A stretch of 64,000 nt of DNA from an uncultured Arachnia sp. (GTDB lineage Bacteria; Actinomycetota; Actinomycetes; Propionibacteriales; Propionibacteriaceae). The DNA is taken from assembly GCA_947499145.1 (NCBI GenBank), contig CANMNB010000008.1, forward strand, positions 186,001 through 250,000, read 5' to 3'. Below are positions 1 through 8,502 of the stretch, piece after piece. Position 1 is the stretch's first letter; every line of letters starts with the position of its first letter. The notes beneath the pieces were generated by a model. It searched no databases. It had not been told where the DNA came from and saw only the letters and a list, made by a program, of their open reading frames with translations. The translations under genes were made by a program, and so were the position numbers.

Positions 1-341
1 ACAGAGCCCACGAGGTTCGAACTGATGGCCTCGGCCGTCGCCTCGTCCAGACCGGAGGTACTGACGCCCACCATGTAGAGCTGACCGACCGCCTCCTCGA
101 GGCTCAGGTCGGCGCCGACGTCCACGCACGAGGCAACGGGGGTCGAGGCCGACGTCGTGGTCGTGGGGCTGGGGTCCGTCGCCACGCTGGGGATCGTGCT
201 GGGGGACGGTGCAGCACTCCCAGCTGGGCTCGACGCCCCCGTCGGTGTCCCCGGCGGGGTGAACGCCTGCGGCGCCGGGGCGCACGCGGTCATCGCGCAG
301 GCCATCAGGGTGAGCGGGACCAGGTGAAGGGGGCGCCGCAT
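1..341 (-). CDS. Glycoside hydrolase family 3-like lipoprotein (N-terminal part, truncated by window edge)
   Basis: Reverse-strand translation MRRPLHLVPLTLMACAMTACAPAPQAF... has a lipobox (MTAC), a Ser/Thr/Pro linker and then EEAVGQLYMVGVSTSGLDEATAEAI, typical of GH3/NagZ N-termini. Start overlaps the mtr stop codon. Confidence 0.7.
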   Translation of the reverse strand, partial: MRRPLHLVPLTLMACAMTACAPAPQAFTPPGTPTGASSPAGSAAPSPSTIPSVATDPSPTTTTSASTPVASCVDVGADLSLEEAVGQLYMVGVSTSGLDEATAEAISSNLVGS

Positions 342-1774
342 CAGTGGTCGTCGTTCGCGGTCTTGAGGTCCTCCAGTTGCCCCGGAACGTGCGCGGCGAG
401 GAGGCCCAGCAGGGCGTTCTCCACCACTTCTGGAAGAGCAGGGTGGATCCAGTACTGGCCGCGCGCCATGTCCGGGACCGCCAGCCCGAAGCTCATGGCC
501 TGGATGAGTGGCTGGATGAGCGACGACGCCTGGGGACCCATCACGTGGGCGCCCAGCAGGCGCCAGTTCCGGGGGTCCGCCAGGAGTTTCACGAAGTGGC
601 CCTGGTCCTCCATCGCCCATCCGTAGGCGACGTCGGCGTAGCGCTGGCGCGCCACGACGTAGGGCGTCCCCCACGTGCGCAGCTGTTGCTCGGTGGCCCC
701 GACGGAGGCGATCTGCGGATCGGAGAAGACCGCGTGGGGCACGTAGCGGTGGTCCGTGGACCGCAGCTCGTCGTCGGAGGCGAACAGGTTGTGCTGGAGG
801 GTGCGCATCTCGGCGTTTGCGACGTGCTTGAGGAGGTGGTCGGAGGACACGTCGCCCATCGCCCAGATGTGCGGCACGGTCGTGCGCTGGGTGGCGTCGA
901 CCCGGATCTGGCCGCCGGACTTCATTTCGACGCCGGCGGCCGCGAGGTTGAGGGTCTCCGAGTTGCGCACCCGGCCCGTGGCGACGAGCACCGCGTCGGC
1001 GAAGTAGAGGTACTCCACCTTGTTGCGGTCGTGGGCCACCACCTGGATGTCGTCGGCCGGGCCACGCTCCAGACCCGTGACCTCCTGGTTGAGGCGGAGC
1101 CGGACCTTGGTGCCGAGCAATTCCGCGAACGCCGCCGAGACCTCGTGGTCCTCGCCGCGCAGCAGGACGTCGGAGCGGTTGATGACCGTGACCTCCGTGC
1201 CCAGGGCCGAGAACACGTGCGCGAACTCCGCGGCGATGTAGCCGCCGCCGACGATGAGAAGGCGCTCGGGCAGGCTGTCCATGCGCATGATGGAGTCCGA
1301 TGTGTGGACCGCATCCCGCAACTCCTCGGGGACGTCGACGTCGAGGGTGCGCGGGCGGGACCCGGTCGCGATGACGATCTGGTCCGCGCTGATCCGGTCG
1401 TCGCCCACCTGGAGGGTGTGCGGGTCGACGAAGCTGGCCTCCGCGGTGAAGACGGTGACGTTGCTGCTGGATGCCCGCCACTCGTAGCCGCCCCGCGAGA
1501 TCGGGTCGATGCGGCCGAAGATCCGATCTCGGATGGCGGGCCAATCCGCCCGCTCGAGGCGGAGGTCCACCCCCAGCCGTCGTGCCTCGGCGGGGCTGGC
1601 GGCGTAGTCGGCGGGCAGCACGAACATCTTCGTGGGAATGCAGCCGCGATTGAGGCAGGTACCGCCGAACGTCTCGTCGCGCTCGATCAGCGCTACCTGC
1701 TTGTCCAGGAACCGCTCGTCGATCAGCGAGTTGCCGGTGCCGGAGCCGATGACGGCCACGTCGAAATGCTGCAT
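341..1774 (-). CDS. mtr: Mycothione reductase (pyridine nucleotide-disulfide oxidoreductase)
   Basis: MQHFDVAVIGSGTGNSLIDERF...GGTCLNRGCIPTKMF redox-active disulfide motif; mycothione reductase-type N-terminus. Confidence 0.88.
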   Translation of the reverse strand: MQHFDVAVIGSGTGNSLIDERFLDKQVALIERDETFGGTCLNRGCIPTKMFVLPADYAASPAEARRLGVDLRLERADWPAIRDRIFGRIDPISRGGYEWRASSSNVTVFTAEASFVDPHTLQVGDDRISADQIVIATGSRPRTLDVDVPEELRDAVHTSDSIMRMDSLPERLLIVGGGYIAAEFAHVFSALGTEVTVINRSDVLLRGEDHEVSAAFAELLGTKVRLRLNQEVTGLERGPADDIQVVAHDRNKVEYLYFADAVLVATGRVRNSETLNLAAAGVEMKSGGQIRVDATQRTTVPHIWAMGDVSSDHLLKHVANAEMRTLQHNLFASDDELRSTDHRYVPHAVFSDPQIASVGATEQQLRTWGTPYVVARQRYADVAYGWAMEDQGHFVKLLADPRNWRLLGAHVMGPQASSLIQPLIQAMSFGLAVPDMARGQYWIHPALPEVVENALLGLLAAHVPGQLEDLKTANDDH

Positions 1775-1821
1775 GGCTCCCATCATGTCATGCACTCCGC
1801 ACGGCCCTAAGCTGGTGAGTC

Positions 1822-2586
1822 ATGAGCACATCCTGGGCAGTTGTCACCGGCGCCTCCGGCGGATTGGGCGAGACCTACGCGCACGAACTGGCCTCACAGG
1901 GCTCCGACGTGGTGCTCGTCGCACGCAGCGAGAACGAACTCCACCGGGTGGCGATCGAGATCGAGCGTGCTCACGGGGTGCGGGCCATGGTGCTCGTGGC
2001 TGACCTCTCCGACTCCGCTGACCGGGCACGGCTCCTCGAACGCCTGGCCGAGCTGGACGTCCACACCTTGGTCAACAACGCCGGCTTCGGGACGATGGGG
2101 CAGTTCGCCTCGCTGCCCGCCGAGCGGCTGACCGCCGAGATGCAGCTCAACGTCGTGGCGCTGACGGAACTCACCAGGACGCTCGTCCCCCGGATGGTGG
2201 AGCGCGGACGGGGCGCGGTGATCAACGTCGCCAGCACGGCGGCCTTCCAGCCGATCCCGGGGATGGCCGTCTACGCCGCCACCAAGTCCTATGTCCTGCG
2301 CCTCTCCATCGCCCTATGGGCCGAACTGCACTCCAGCGGCGTTCGCGTGGTCTGCATCTGCCCGGGGCCGACACGCACGAACTTCTTCGACAACGCCGGC
2401 GACGGGTCGGTGATGTCGCGGCGTCGCGAGCCGATCCAGGTGGTCGCGTCCACCTTCGAGGCGCTCGAGCAACACCGCCCGTACGTCGTGGACGGTTTCT
2501 GGAACAAGGTGCTGGCCCACTCCAACCGGCTGGTGCCGTCGGCGCTCGCCGCCCGGATCGCTCAGCGCGTGGCTACTGCACCGTGA
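1822..2586 (+). CDS. SDR family NAD(P)-dependent oxidoreductase
   Basis: TGASGGLGETYA Rossmann motif, NNAG, YxxxK (YAATK). Confidence 0.9.
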   Translation: MSTSWAVVTGASGGLGETYAHELASQGSDVVLVARSENELHRVAIEIERAHGVRAMVLVADLSDSADRARLLERLAELDVHTLVNNAGFGTMGQFASLPAERLTAEMQLNVVALTELTRTLVPRMVERGRGAVINVASTAAFQPIPGMAVYAATKSYVLRLSIALWAELHSSGVRVVCICPGPTRTNFFDNAGDGSVMSRRREPIQVVASTFEALEQHRPYVVDGFWNKVLAHSNRLVPSALAARIAQRVATAP

Positions 2587-4063
2587 TCGACTTCGACTCC
2601 GACGACGACTCGACGGGCTGGGTCGGGTCGAGCGCCGGCACCGTCGTACTGGCCTCGACCAGGTAGTCCCCGGGTCGGAGGGACACCTGCAGCGACCACG
2701 TCCGCCAGCCCTGCTCGTCCGCCACCGTCGCGGTCTGGGCCGTGGCGCTCGCGACGGTGATGCCGTCCTCCCGCGTGATCGTCACCACCGGGGCCTCCGC
2801 GCCCTGTTTCACGCTTCCCAGCACGGTCAGCTGCCCGGAGGGCACGGTGGCGGAGTTCTTCGGCGAGGACAGCCACAGAGCGGGCATGGGCTCCAGGCCG
2901 CGTCGCTGGAAGCCGTCGGCGGGTTGGCCCAGGACCTCGGGCGCCGGGGCGCCGTCGGACAGGAAGATGACCCTCAGGGCGGGGTCGCCGATGAGCTCGC
3001 TGGCGGTGTAGAGCACCTGGTCCAGCGCCGGTCGGGCTTGCATGGGGGTGGAGAACTCCTCGTAGGCCGCGGCGGTGAGGTCCACCGTGAGGGTGTGACC
3101 CGACAGCTCGGTACCCAGGAGCCCGCCCGGGCCCCAGGGGGAGTCGTAGTCCGGATCCAGGGGAGCCATGGCGAGGATCGCTTCGATCGCCGCGTCGACG
3201 AGGCTGCCGGAGGCCGGCAAGTCGCGCAGCTCGCGATAGAGGCGGCCGTTGTTCCGGCCGACGTAGTAGACGGGCACCGAGCGCACCTGCGCGGGCAGGG
3301 ATCGCGACGGCGTCGCGGACGGCTCCGGAGAGGCACTGGTGAGCGTCGGACTGGGCGTGGCGGTTGCCTCCGGGACGTCCACCGGGACCGGGTCCGTGGC
3401 CCGCGCGACGCCGAAACCCAGGACGAGCGCCAGCACGACCGAGAGGACCACCACCCACAGCGCGACGCCGCGGCCCCGGAGGTCTCCGACCTCCCGCAGT
3501 TCGTCCTCCAGGGTCTCCGTGCCCGGTTTGGGCACCATCCGAGCTGATGCCCGCAGCGCGGCGGTGATCTCCTGGGACAGCGACTCGATGACACCCGGCA
3601 TGCTGCCCGGCGAGGGGTCCCCGACGGCCGCCCGCAACTCGTCGAGGGCATCCTCGAGGCGGGCGTTGGCGCCGCGGACCGTCATCCGAAGGATGCCGGC
3701 GAGCTCGGGGCCGAAGACGCTCAGGTAGTGGCTGATCACGAGCGGCTCGGAGAAACGCGTGGGCAGGGCCTCGATGGCCGCGAGGATCTCCTGCTGGCGG
3801 GGCTCCTCGACGGGCGGGAGGGTCAGAGGGCCCGGGCCGCGCACGGCCCGCGCGTCGTGGACGACCTCCTCGCGGACGAACTCGAGGCGCTCGGCGGGAT
3901 CGAGGATGCGATTGGCCCGCCTGCCCAGCGTCAGCAGAGCGGAGCGCACGATGTGGCCCGACTCGGACTCGGCCCCCAGCATGGTCACCAGCCGGTGCAG
4001 GGACGCGCCATGTTCCTCGTGGAGGTCCACGAGCCATTGGAGGTCCTGCTCGGTCGGGGCCAT
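2573..4063 (-). CDS. Sigma-factor-like N-terminal region, single TM, extracytoplasmic GerMN and Gmad2 domains
   Basis: GerMN-like VPVYYVGRNNGRLYRELRDLP...; Gmad2-like PALWLSSPKNSATVPSGQLTVLGSV...; TM ALWVVVLSVVLALVLGFGVA; N-terminal helices resemble ECF sigma regions 2 and 4. Confidence 0.75.
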   Translation of the reverse strand: MAPTEQDLQWLVDLHEEHGASLHRLVTMLGAESESGHIVRSALLTLGRRANRILDPAERLEFVREEVVHDARAVRGPGPLTLPPVEEPRQQEILAAIEALPTRFSEPLVISHYLSVFGPELAGILRMTVRGANARLEDALDELRAAVGDPSPGSMPGVIESLSQEITAALRASARMVPKPGTETLEDELREVGDLRGRGVALWVVVLSVVLALVLGFGVARATDPVPVDVPEATATPSPTLTSASPEPSATPSRSLPAQVRSVPVYYVGRNNGRLYRELRDLPASGSLVDAAIEAILAMAPLDPDYDSPWGPGGLLGTELSGHTLTVDLTAAAYEEFSTPMQARPALDQVLYTASELIGDPALRVIFLSDGAPAPEVLGQPADGFQRRGLEPMPALWLSSPKNSATVPSGQLTVLGSVKQGAEAPVVTITREDGITVASATAQTATVADEQGWRTWSLQVSLRPGDYLVEASTTVPALDPTQPVESSSESKSITVQ

Positions 4064-4071
4064 GGGTGAGG

Positions 4072-4968
4072 TCAGATCCCCGCGTAGGAGTGCAATCCGC
4101 CGAACAGCAGGTTGACGCCGATGAAGTTGAACCAGAACGAGACCACACCGATGATCGCGATGATCGCGGCCGGACGGCCCCGCCAGCCCGCCGTGGCCCG
4201 GGCGTGCAGGTAGGCGGCGTAGATGACCCACGTCACGAACGACCAGGTCTCCTTGGGATCCCAGTTCCAGAACCGCCCCCAGGCGTATTGGGCCCAGATG
4301 GCACCGGCGACGATCGTGAACGTCCAGAGCGGGAACGCGAACGCATGCAGGCGATAGGAGAAGAGGTCGAGGCCGCGGGCGCTCGGGACCTTGCCGAGGT
4401 AGCCGCCCACGGAGCCCCGGGATTCCGCGCGTTCCCGCACCAGGTACAGCACGGAAGCGATGGCGGCAACGTTGAAGGCCGCCCCGGCGATCGTCGCAGC
4501 GGCGATGTGGATGATGAACCACACCGAGTGCAGCGCCGGCACCAGAGGGGCGACGTCGACGTAGAAGACCGTCACGGCCAATCCCAGGCCGACCGCGGCG
4601 AGCAGGGTGATGCCGAGGCCCAGCCAGCGGGCACCGGTGCGCCACAGGGCCACGAGATAGGCGACGACGGCGAACGCGAGGGAGGCGGAGACGAACTCGT
4701 ACATGTTGCCCCAGGGGAACCGGTCGGCGGCCACGCCGCGCAGTGCCACGGCCAGCACGTGCACCACCGCTGCGACCACGGTGACCGCCACGCCGAGTCG
4801 ACCCCACAGGTCCACCCGCAGACGGGTGGGGTCCTCGCGGCCGTCCTCCGGTCGGGCGTCGGCCAGTCCCCGTGCGGCCGCCCATTCGACGCTGTGGAGC
4901 ACGAACGCCACGAGGTAGGCGACGGCGGCCACGACCATGGCGAGGTCGGACGTTGCGGCTGTGGTCAC
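4072..4968 (-). CDS. ccsB: Cytochrome c biogenesis protein CcsB/ResC (haem handling)
   Basis: Multi-TM with WGRFWNWDPKETWSFVTWVIYAAYLHAR (WWD-type motif); GTGA overlap with resB. Confidence 0.92.
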   Translation of the reverse strand: MTTAATSDLAMVVAAVAYLVAFVLHSVEWAAARGLADARPEDGREDPTRLRVDLWGRLGVAVTVVAAVVHVLAVALRGVAADRFPWGNMYEFVSASLAFAVVAYLVALWRTGARWLGLGITLLAAVGLGLAVTVFYVDVAPLVPALHSVWFIIHIAAATIAGAAFNVAAIASVLYLVRERAESRGSVGGYLGKVPSARGLDLFSYRLHAFAFPLWTFTIVAGAIWAQYAWGRFWNWDPKETWSFVTWVIYAAYLHARATAGWRGRPAAIIAIIGVVSFWFNFIGVNLLFGGLHSYAGI

Positions 4969-6494
4969 TGACGGGTCTCCTCGTTCTGCGGTGCGGCCAC
5001 CCATTCTGCCTCGTCGCCGCCGTGACCGGCGACCGCTGCGGCCAGGCCGGCCACCTCGTCCTCCAGGCCGATGGCGGTGTCGGTTCGGTCCAGTCCGCCG
5101 ATGGCGGCCTCGGCGTCGCGGATCCGAACGAACAGGCGTCGCGGTTTGACGACGAGACTGACGCAGAGCCCGGCCAGCCCCACGGCCAGACTCGCCAGCG
5201 TCAGGGCGTTGCCGGGAGTCTGGCTGATCTGGAGCTTCACCCAGCGCGACCAGCCGTCGAACGTGATGGTTCCCAGTCCGTCCGGCAACTCCATTCCCGA
5301 TCCGGGCTGGAATCGCATGCGCAGCGGTTCTCCACCATCGCCGAGCACGGGCTCCAGCCCGGCGGGGTCCAGCACGTAGATGCTCTGCGGGATCCCCGTC
5401 TCCTCGGCCGGCTCCCCACGCCAGGCGTTCAGGTACAGCTCCGGGTTCAGCGCGTCGGGGAAGACCGAGTGCGGTCCCTGGTCGTTCAGGACGGCCGTGG
5501 GGAAGAAGAACGCCTCGAACGCGAGACGCTCCGGGCGGGCGTCGGGGACCTTCACGACGCCGATGGAGGAGAAGTTGCCGTCCTGCGGGAGGAACACCAC
5601 CGGACCGGAGAAGGCGACGTCGCCGTTGCCGTCGGTCACGGAGATGTAGGCGGCATAACCGTGTCCGAGCACGTTGACCTGCGAGCCGCCGTCGGTGATG
5701 AGAGGGCGGTTCACCTGGATGAGTTCCTGCTCGCTCAGTCCCCCATTGCTGATCGTGACCTCGGCGTCGAAGCGGCGGGCGGCGCCGCGCTGCACGTCGC
5801 CGGTCTCGAACTCCGCGTGGAACTGATCGACCGTGATGGTGAACGGCTCCAACCGATCGGTGTCCACCAGCCCCCCGGCCGTGAACTCGTCGTACTGGGT
5901 GATGATGTTGCTGAAGGACTTGCCCTCGACGACGACGGCAGTGCCCTGGAACCCGAACAGGTTGGACCAGGCAAGCCCGACCAGGACGGCGACCAGGGAC
6001 ACGTGGAACACCAGGTTGCCCGCCTCCCGGGAGAGTCCACGCTCGGCGCTGACCCCTTCGTCGGTGGCAACCGTGCGGTACCGGTGGGAGCGAAGCCAGG
6101 CCGTGGCACGGTCCCGGGCGGCCCCACCGTCCTGCACGGGCACGACCAGGCTCCCAGGGAGGCGCTCCGGGCGTGCCGGCAGGCTCGGGACGGGCTGCCG
6201 GAGCGTCTTGGCGTAGAGGGCGATCCGCGGGAGGATGCACCCGATGAGGGAGACGAACAGCAGCAGGTAGATCGCCGAGAACCAGGGCGAGGAGTAGACG
6301 TCGTAGAGGCCGAGGGGCTCCAGCCACCTGTCCAGGCTCGGGTTGTCCCGCTTGAAGGTCATGACCTCGATGGGCGAGATCGACTCCTGGGGGACGATCG
6401 AGCCGGGGACCGCGGCCAGGGCCAGCAGGAACAGCAGCACCAGAGCGGTGCGCATGCTCGTGAGCTGCCGCCACGCCCAGCGCAGCGTCGTCAC
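4965..6494 (-). CDS. resB: ResB-like cytochrome c biogenesis protein
   Basis: SMRTALVLLFLLALAAVPGSIVPQESISP...LYDVYSSPWFSAIYLLLFVSLIGCILPR. Confidence 0.92.
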   Translation of the reverse strand: MTTLRWAWRQLTSMRTALVLLFLLALAAVPGSIVPQESISPIEVMTFKRDNPSLDRWLEPLGLYDVYSSPWFSAIYLLLFVSLIGCILPRIALYAKTLRQPVPSLPARPERLPGSLVVPVQDGGAARDRATAWLRSHRYRTVATDEGVSAERGLSREAGNLVFHVSLVAVLVGLAWSNLFGFQGTAVVVEGKSFSNIITQYDEFTAGGLVDTDRLEPFTITVDQFHAEFETGDVQRGAARRFDAEVTISNGGLSEQELIQVNRPLITDGGSQVNVLGHGYAAYISVTDGNGDVAFSGPVVFLPQDGNFSSIGVVKVPDARPERLAFEAFFFPTAVLNDQGPHSVFPDALNPELYLNAWRGEPAEETGIPQSIYVLDPAGLEPVLGDGGEPLRMRFQPGSGMELPDGLGTITFDGWSRWVKLQISQTPGNALTLASLAVGLAGLCVSLVVKPRRLFVRIRDAEAAIGGLDRTDTAIGLEDEVAGLAAAVAGHGGDEAEWVAAPQNEETRQ

Positions 6495-7243
6495 AGGATC
6501 GTCCCGAAGGACGACGCCCACTGCCTGAGCTGGGCCACGACGATGTCCCACAGGCCCGTGACCATGGTGATGCCCACCGTGATGAGCAATGCCCCGCCGA
6601 CGGCCTGCACGTGGCGCTGGTGCCGCTTGAGCCAGTCGAAGTGGCGGCTGAACCGGGTGAAGGCTGCGGCGAAGACGAGGAACGGGAGCCCCAGGCCGAG
6701 CGCGTAGACGAAGGCCAGCAGGCCGCCACGCACCGCGGAGCCCTCCCCCAGCGCCAGGGTGAGGACCACTGACAGCGTGGGGCCGATGCACGGGGTCCAG
6801 CCGAGGCCGAAGACCACACCGAGCAGGGGCGAGAAGGCGACGCCGACCCGGGGGGCAGCCGGACGCCACTGGGCAGGCATGGGCAGCCACCCGAGGAAGG
6901 CGGCCCCGAGCGCCACGATCACGAGGCCGGAGATGATCGTGATGGTGCGCTGGTGTTGGAGGAGGTAGCCCCCCAGTCCGCCGAGCACGGCTCCGGTCAG
7001 GACGAACACGACGGCGAACCCGAGCACGAAACCGAGCGTCCCCAGGACGAGGAGCCGGCGGTTCGCGGTCCCCTCCTGGATCTGGGCGGCGCCCAGACCC
7101 GAGGCATACGACAGGTAGCCCGGGAGCAGCGGCAGGACGCAGGGCGAGGCGAACGAGACGACGCCCGCCAACAGGGCGATGGGAATCGCGAGCAGGAGCG
7201 AGGAGGTCAGCGCGTCGGAGACCCAGGACTCCAGCAGGATCAT
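6491..7243 (-). CDS. ccdA: CcdA-family cytochrome c biogenesis thiol transporter
   Basis: SFASPCVLPLLPGYLSY and GWTPCIGPTLS CcdA cysteine motifs. Confidence 0.94.
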   Translation of the reverse strand: MILLESWVSDALTSSLLLAIPIALLAGVVSFASPCVLPLLPGYLSYASGLGAAQIQEGTANRRLLVLGTLGFVLGFAVVFVLTGAVLGGLGGYLLQHQRTITIISGLVIVALGAAFLGWLPMPAQWRPAAPRVGVAFSPLLGVVFGLGWTPCIGPTLSVVLTLALGEGSAVRGGLLAFVYALGLGLPFLVFAAAFTRFSRHFDWLKRHQRHVQAVGGALLITVGITMVTGLWDIVVAQLRQWASSFGTIL

Positions 7244-7806
7244 GCCCCGGCCCTGACGTCGTCGATCACACCGGCGAGCGTGCTGGCGGTGGTCTCGCCC
7301 AGGATGCGTGCGGCGACGCGGCCCTGGTCGTCGATCACGAGCGTGCTCGGGATGGCCTTCGGCGGGAGGGTGCCGAACTCCAGCAACAGCGCGCCGTCCG
7401 GGTCGTAGATGTTGGGATAGGGAATGTCGAAGGCCCGCACGAAGGCCTTGGCCGGTGCGGGATCGAGATCGCGCGTGTTGACGCCGATGAACTGCACGTC
7501 GGGCATCCGCTCGGCCACCTCCACCAGCGCCGGCGCCTCCGCGCGGCAGGGTGCACACCAGGAGCCCCAGACGTTCAGCACGACTTCCCGGTCCGCGAAG
7601 TCACGGGTGGACAGCACCTCGCCCTCGAGCGTCTCGCCCCGCAGCTCGGGAGCGGCCACCCGCTCGTCGGCCGGCACGATGCGCACCGAACCATCGCCCG
7701 CCTGGAAACCGATCGTGTCGTCCTCCGCGGAGCCCTCGTCACCGGAGCAGGAGGTGAGGAGCAGGACACCGGCGACCACCGCAGCGGACCAGGTCCTGCG
7801 GGTCAC
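7240..7806 (-). CDS. TlpA/ResA-like thioredoxin lipoprotein
   Basis: Lipobox LLTSC, GSWCAPCRAEAPAL thioredoxin motif. Confidence 0.92.
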   Translation of the reverse strand: MTRRTWSAAVVAGVLLLTSCSGDEGSAEDDTIGFQAGDGSVRIVPADERVAAPELRGETLEGEVLSTRDFADREVVLNVWGSWCAPCRAEAPALVEVAERMPDVQFIGVNTRDLDPAPAKAFVRAFDIPYPNIYDPDGALLLEFGTLPPKAIPSTLVIDDQGRVAARILGETTASTLAGVIDDVRAGA

Positions 7807-8456
7807 GTCCCCACCTTGAACCGTCGGCCGTGCTTGGTCGGCAGCAGGTCGGCCACCGGTTCGTCGTAGGACACGTCGGTGACGTGCCCGTCGCTGACGG
7901 AGAACGACGTGACCGAGGCGAGTGTGCACTCGCGGCGTCGCGGGTCGTGCCAGAAGCGCCGGCCCTCCGCGTCCATGCGGGCGATCCAGATGGGCAGCTG
8001 GTGGGAGACCACCAGCGCCTGTCCCCCCTCTCCGGCGGCGGCCGCCGCGTCCGCGATGGCGGCCCGCATCCGCGCCGCGATCTGCGCGTACGGCTCACCC
8101 CAGCTGGGGCGGAAGGGGTTGAGGACGTGGCGGATCATCCGCGGGTCCCGCAGCGCCTTGTTCCGGGAGCCGAACACCTTTCCCTCGAAGGCGTTGGCAG
8201 CCTCGATGAGGCGTTCGTCGGTCACGACCTCCAGGTGCGGGAAGCGTGCTGCAGTGGGGGCCATGGTCTCGCGGGCGCGCTGCAACGGGGAGCAACGCAG
8301 GTGGGTGAGCTCGACGGCCGCCCAGTGCTCGGCCATGCGCTCGGCCATCTCCTGGCCGAGGTCGGACAGCCCGAAGCCCTCGAGCCGCCCGTAGAGCAGG
8401 CCGTCGGGATTGTGCACCTGGCCGTGTCGCATGACGTGCACGATGGCGTCGGCCAC
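7803..8456 (-). CDS. Histidine phosphatase (phosphoglycerate mutase-like) family
   Basis: VHVMRHGQVHNPDGLLYGR RHG motif; VVSHQLPIW. Confidence 0.9.
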   Translation of the reverse strand: MADAIVHVMRHGQVHNPDGLLYGRLEGFGLSDLGQEMAERMAEHWAAVELTHLRCSPLQRARETMAPTAARFPHLEVVTDERLIEAANAFEGKVFGSRNKALRDPRMIRHVLNPFRPSWGEPYAQIAARMRAAIADAAAAAGEGGQALVVSHQLPIWIARMDAEGRRFWHDPRRRECTLASVTSFSVSDGHVTDVSYDEPVADLLPTKHGRRFKVGT

Positions 8457-8502
8457 GGCGTACCTCCTGGAAGTCGAGCTGCTGGTTGCTGGCACCGCCA
8501 GC

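Noticed and set aside
344-1810. 488-aa plus-strand ORF antisense to mtr
   Set aside because: Long shadow ORF expected in high-GC DNA; the opposite strand encodes a clear mycothione reductase and this translation has no family signature.
4872-6707. 611-aa plus-strand ORF antisense to resB/ccdA
   Set aside because: Composition-driven shadow ORF; the minus strand carries unambiguous resB and ccdA.
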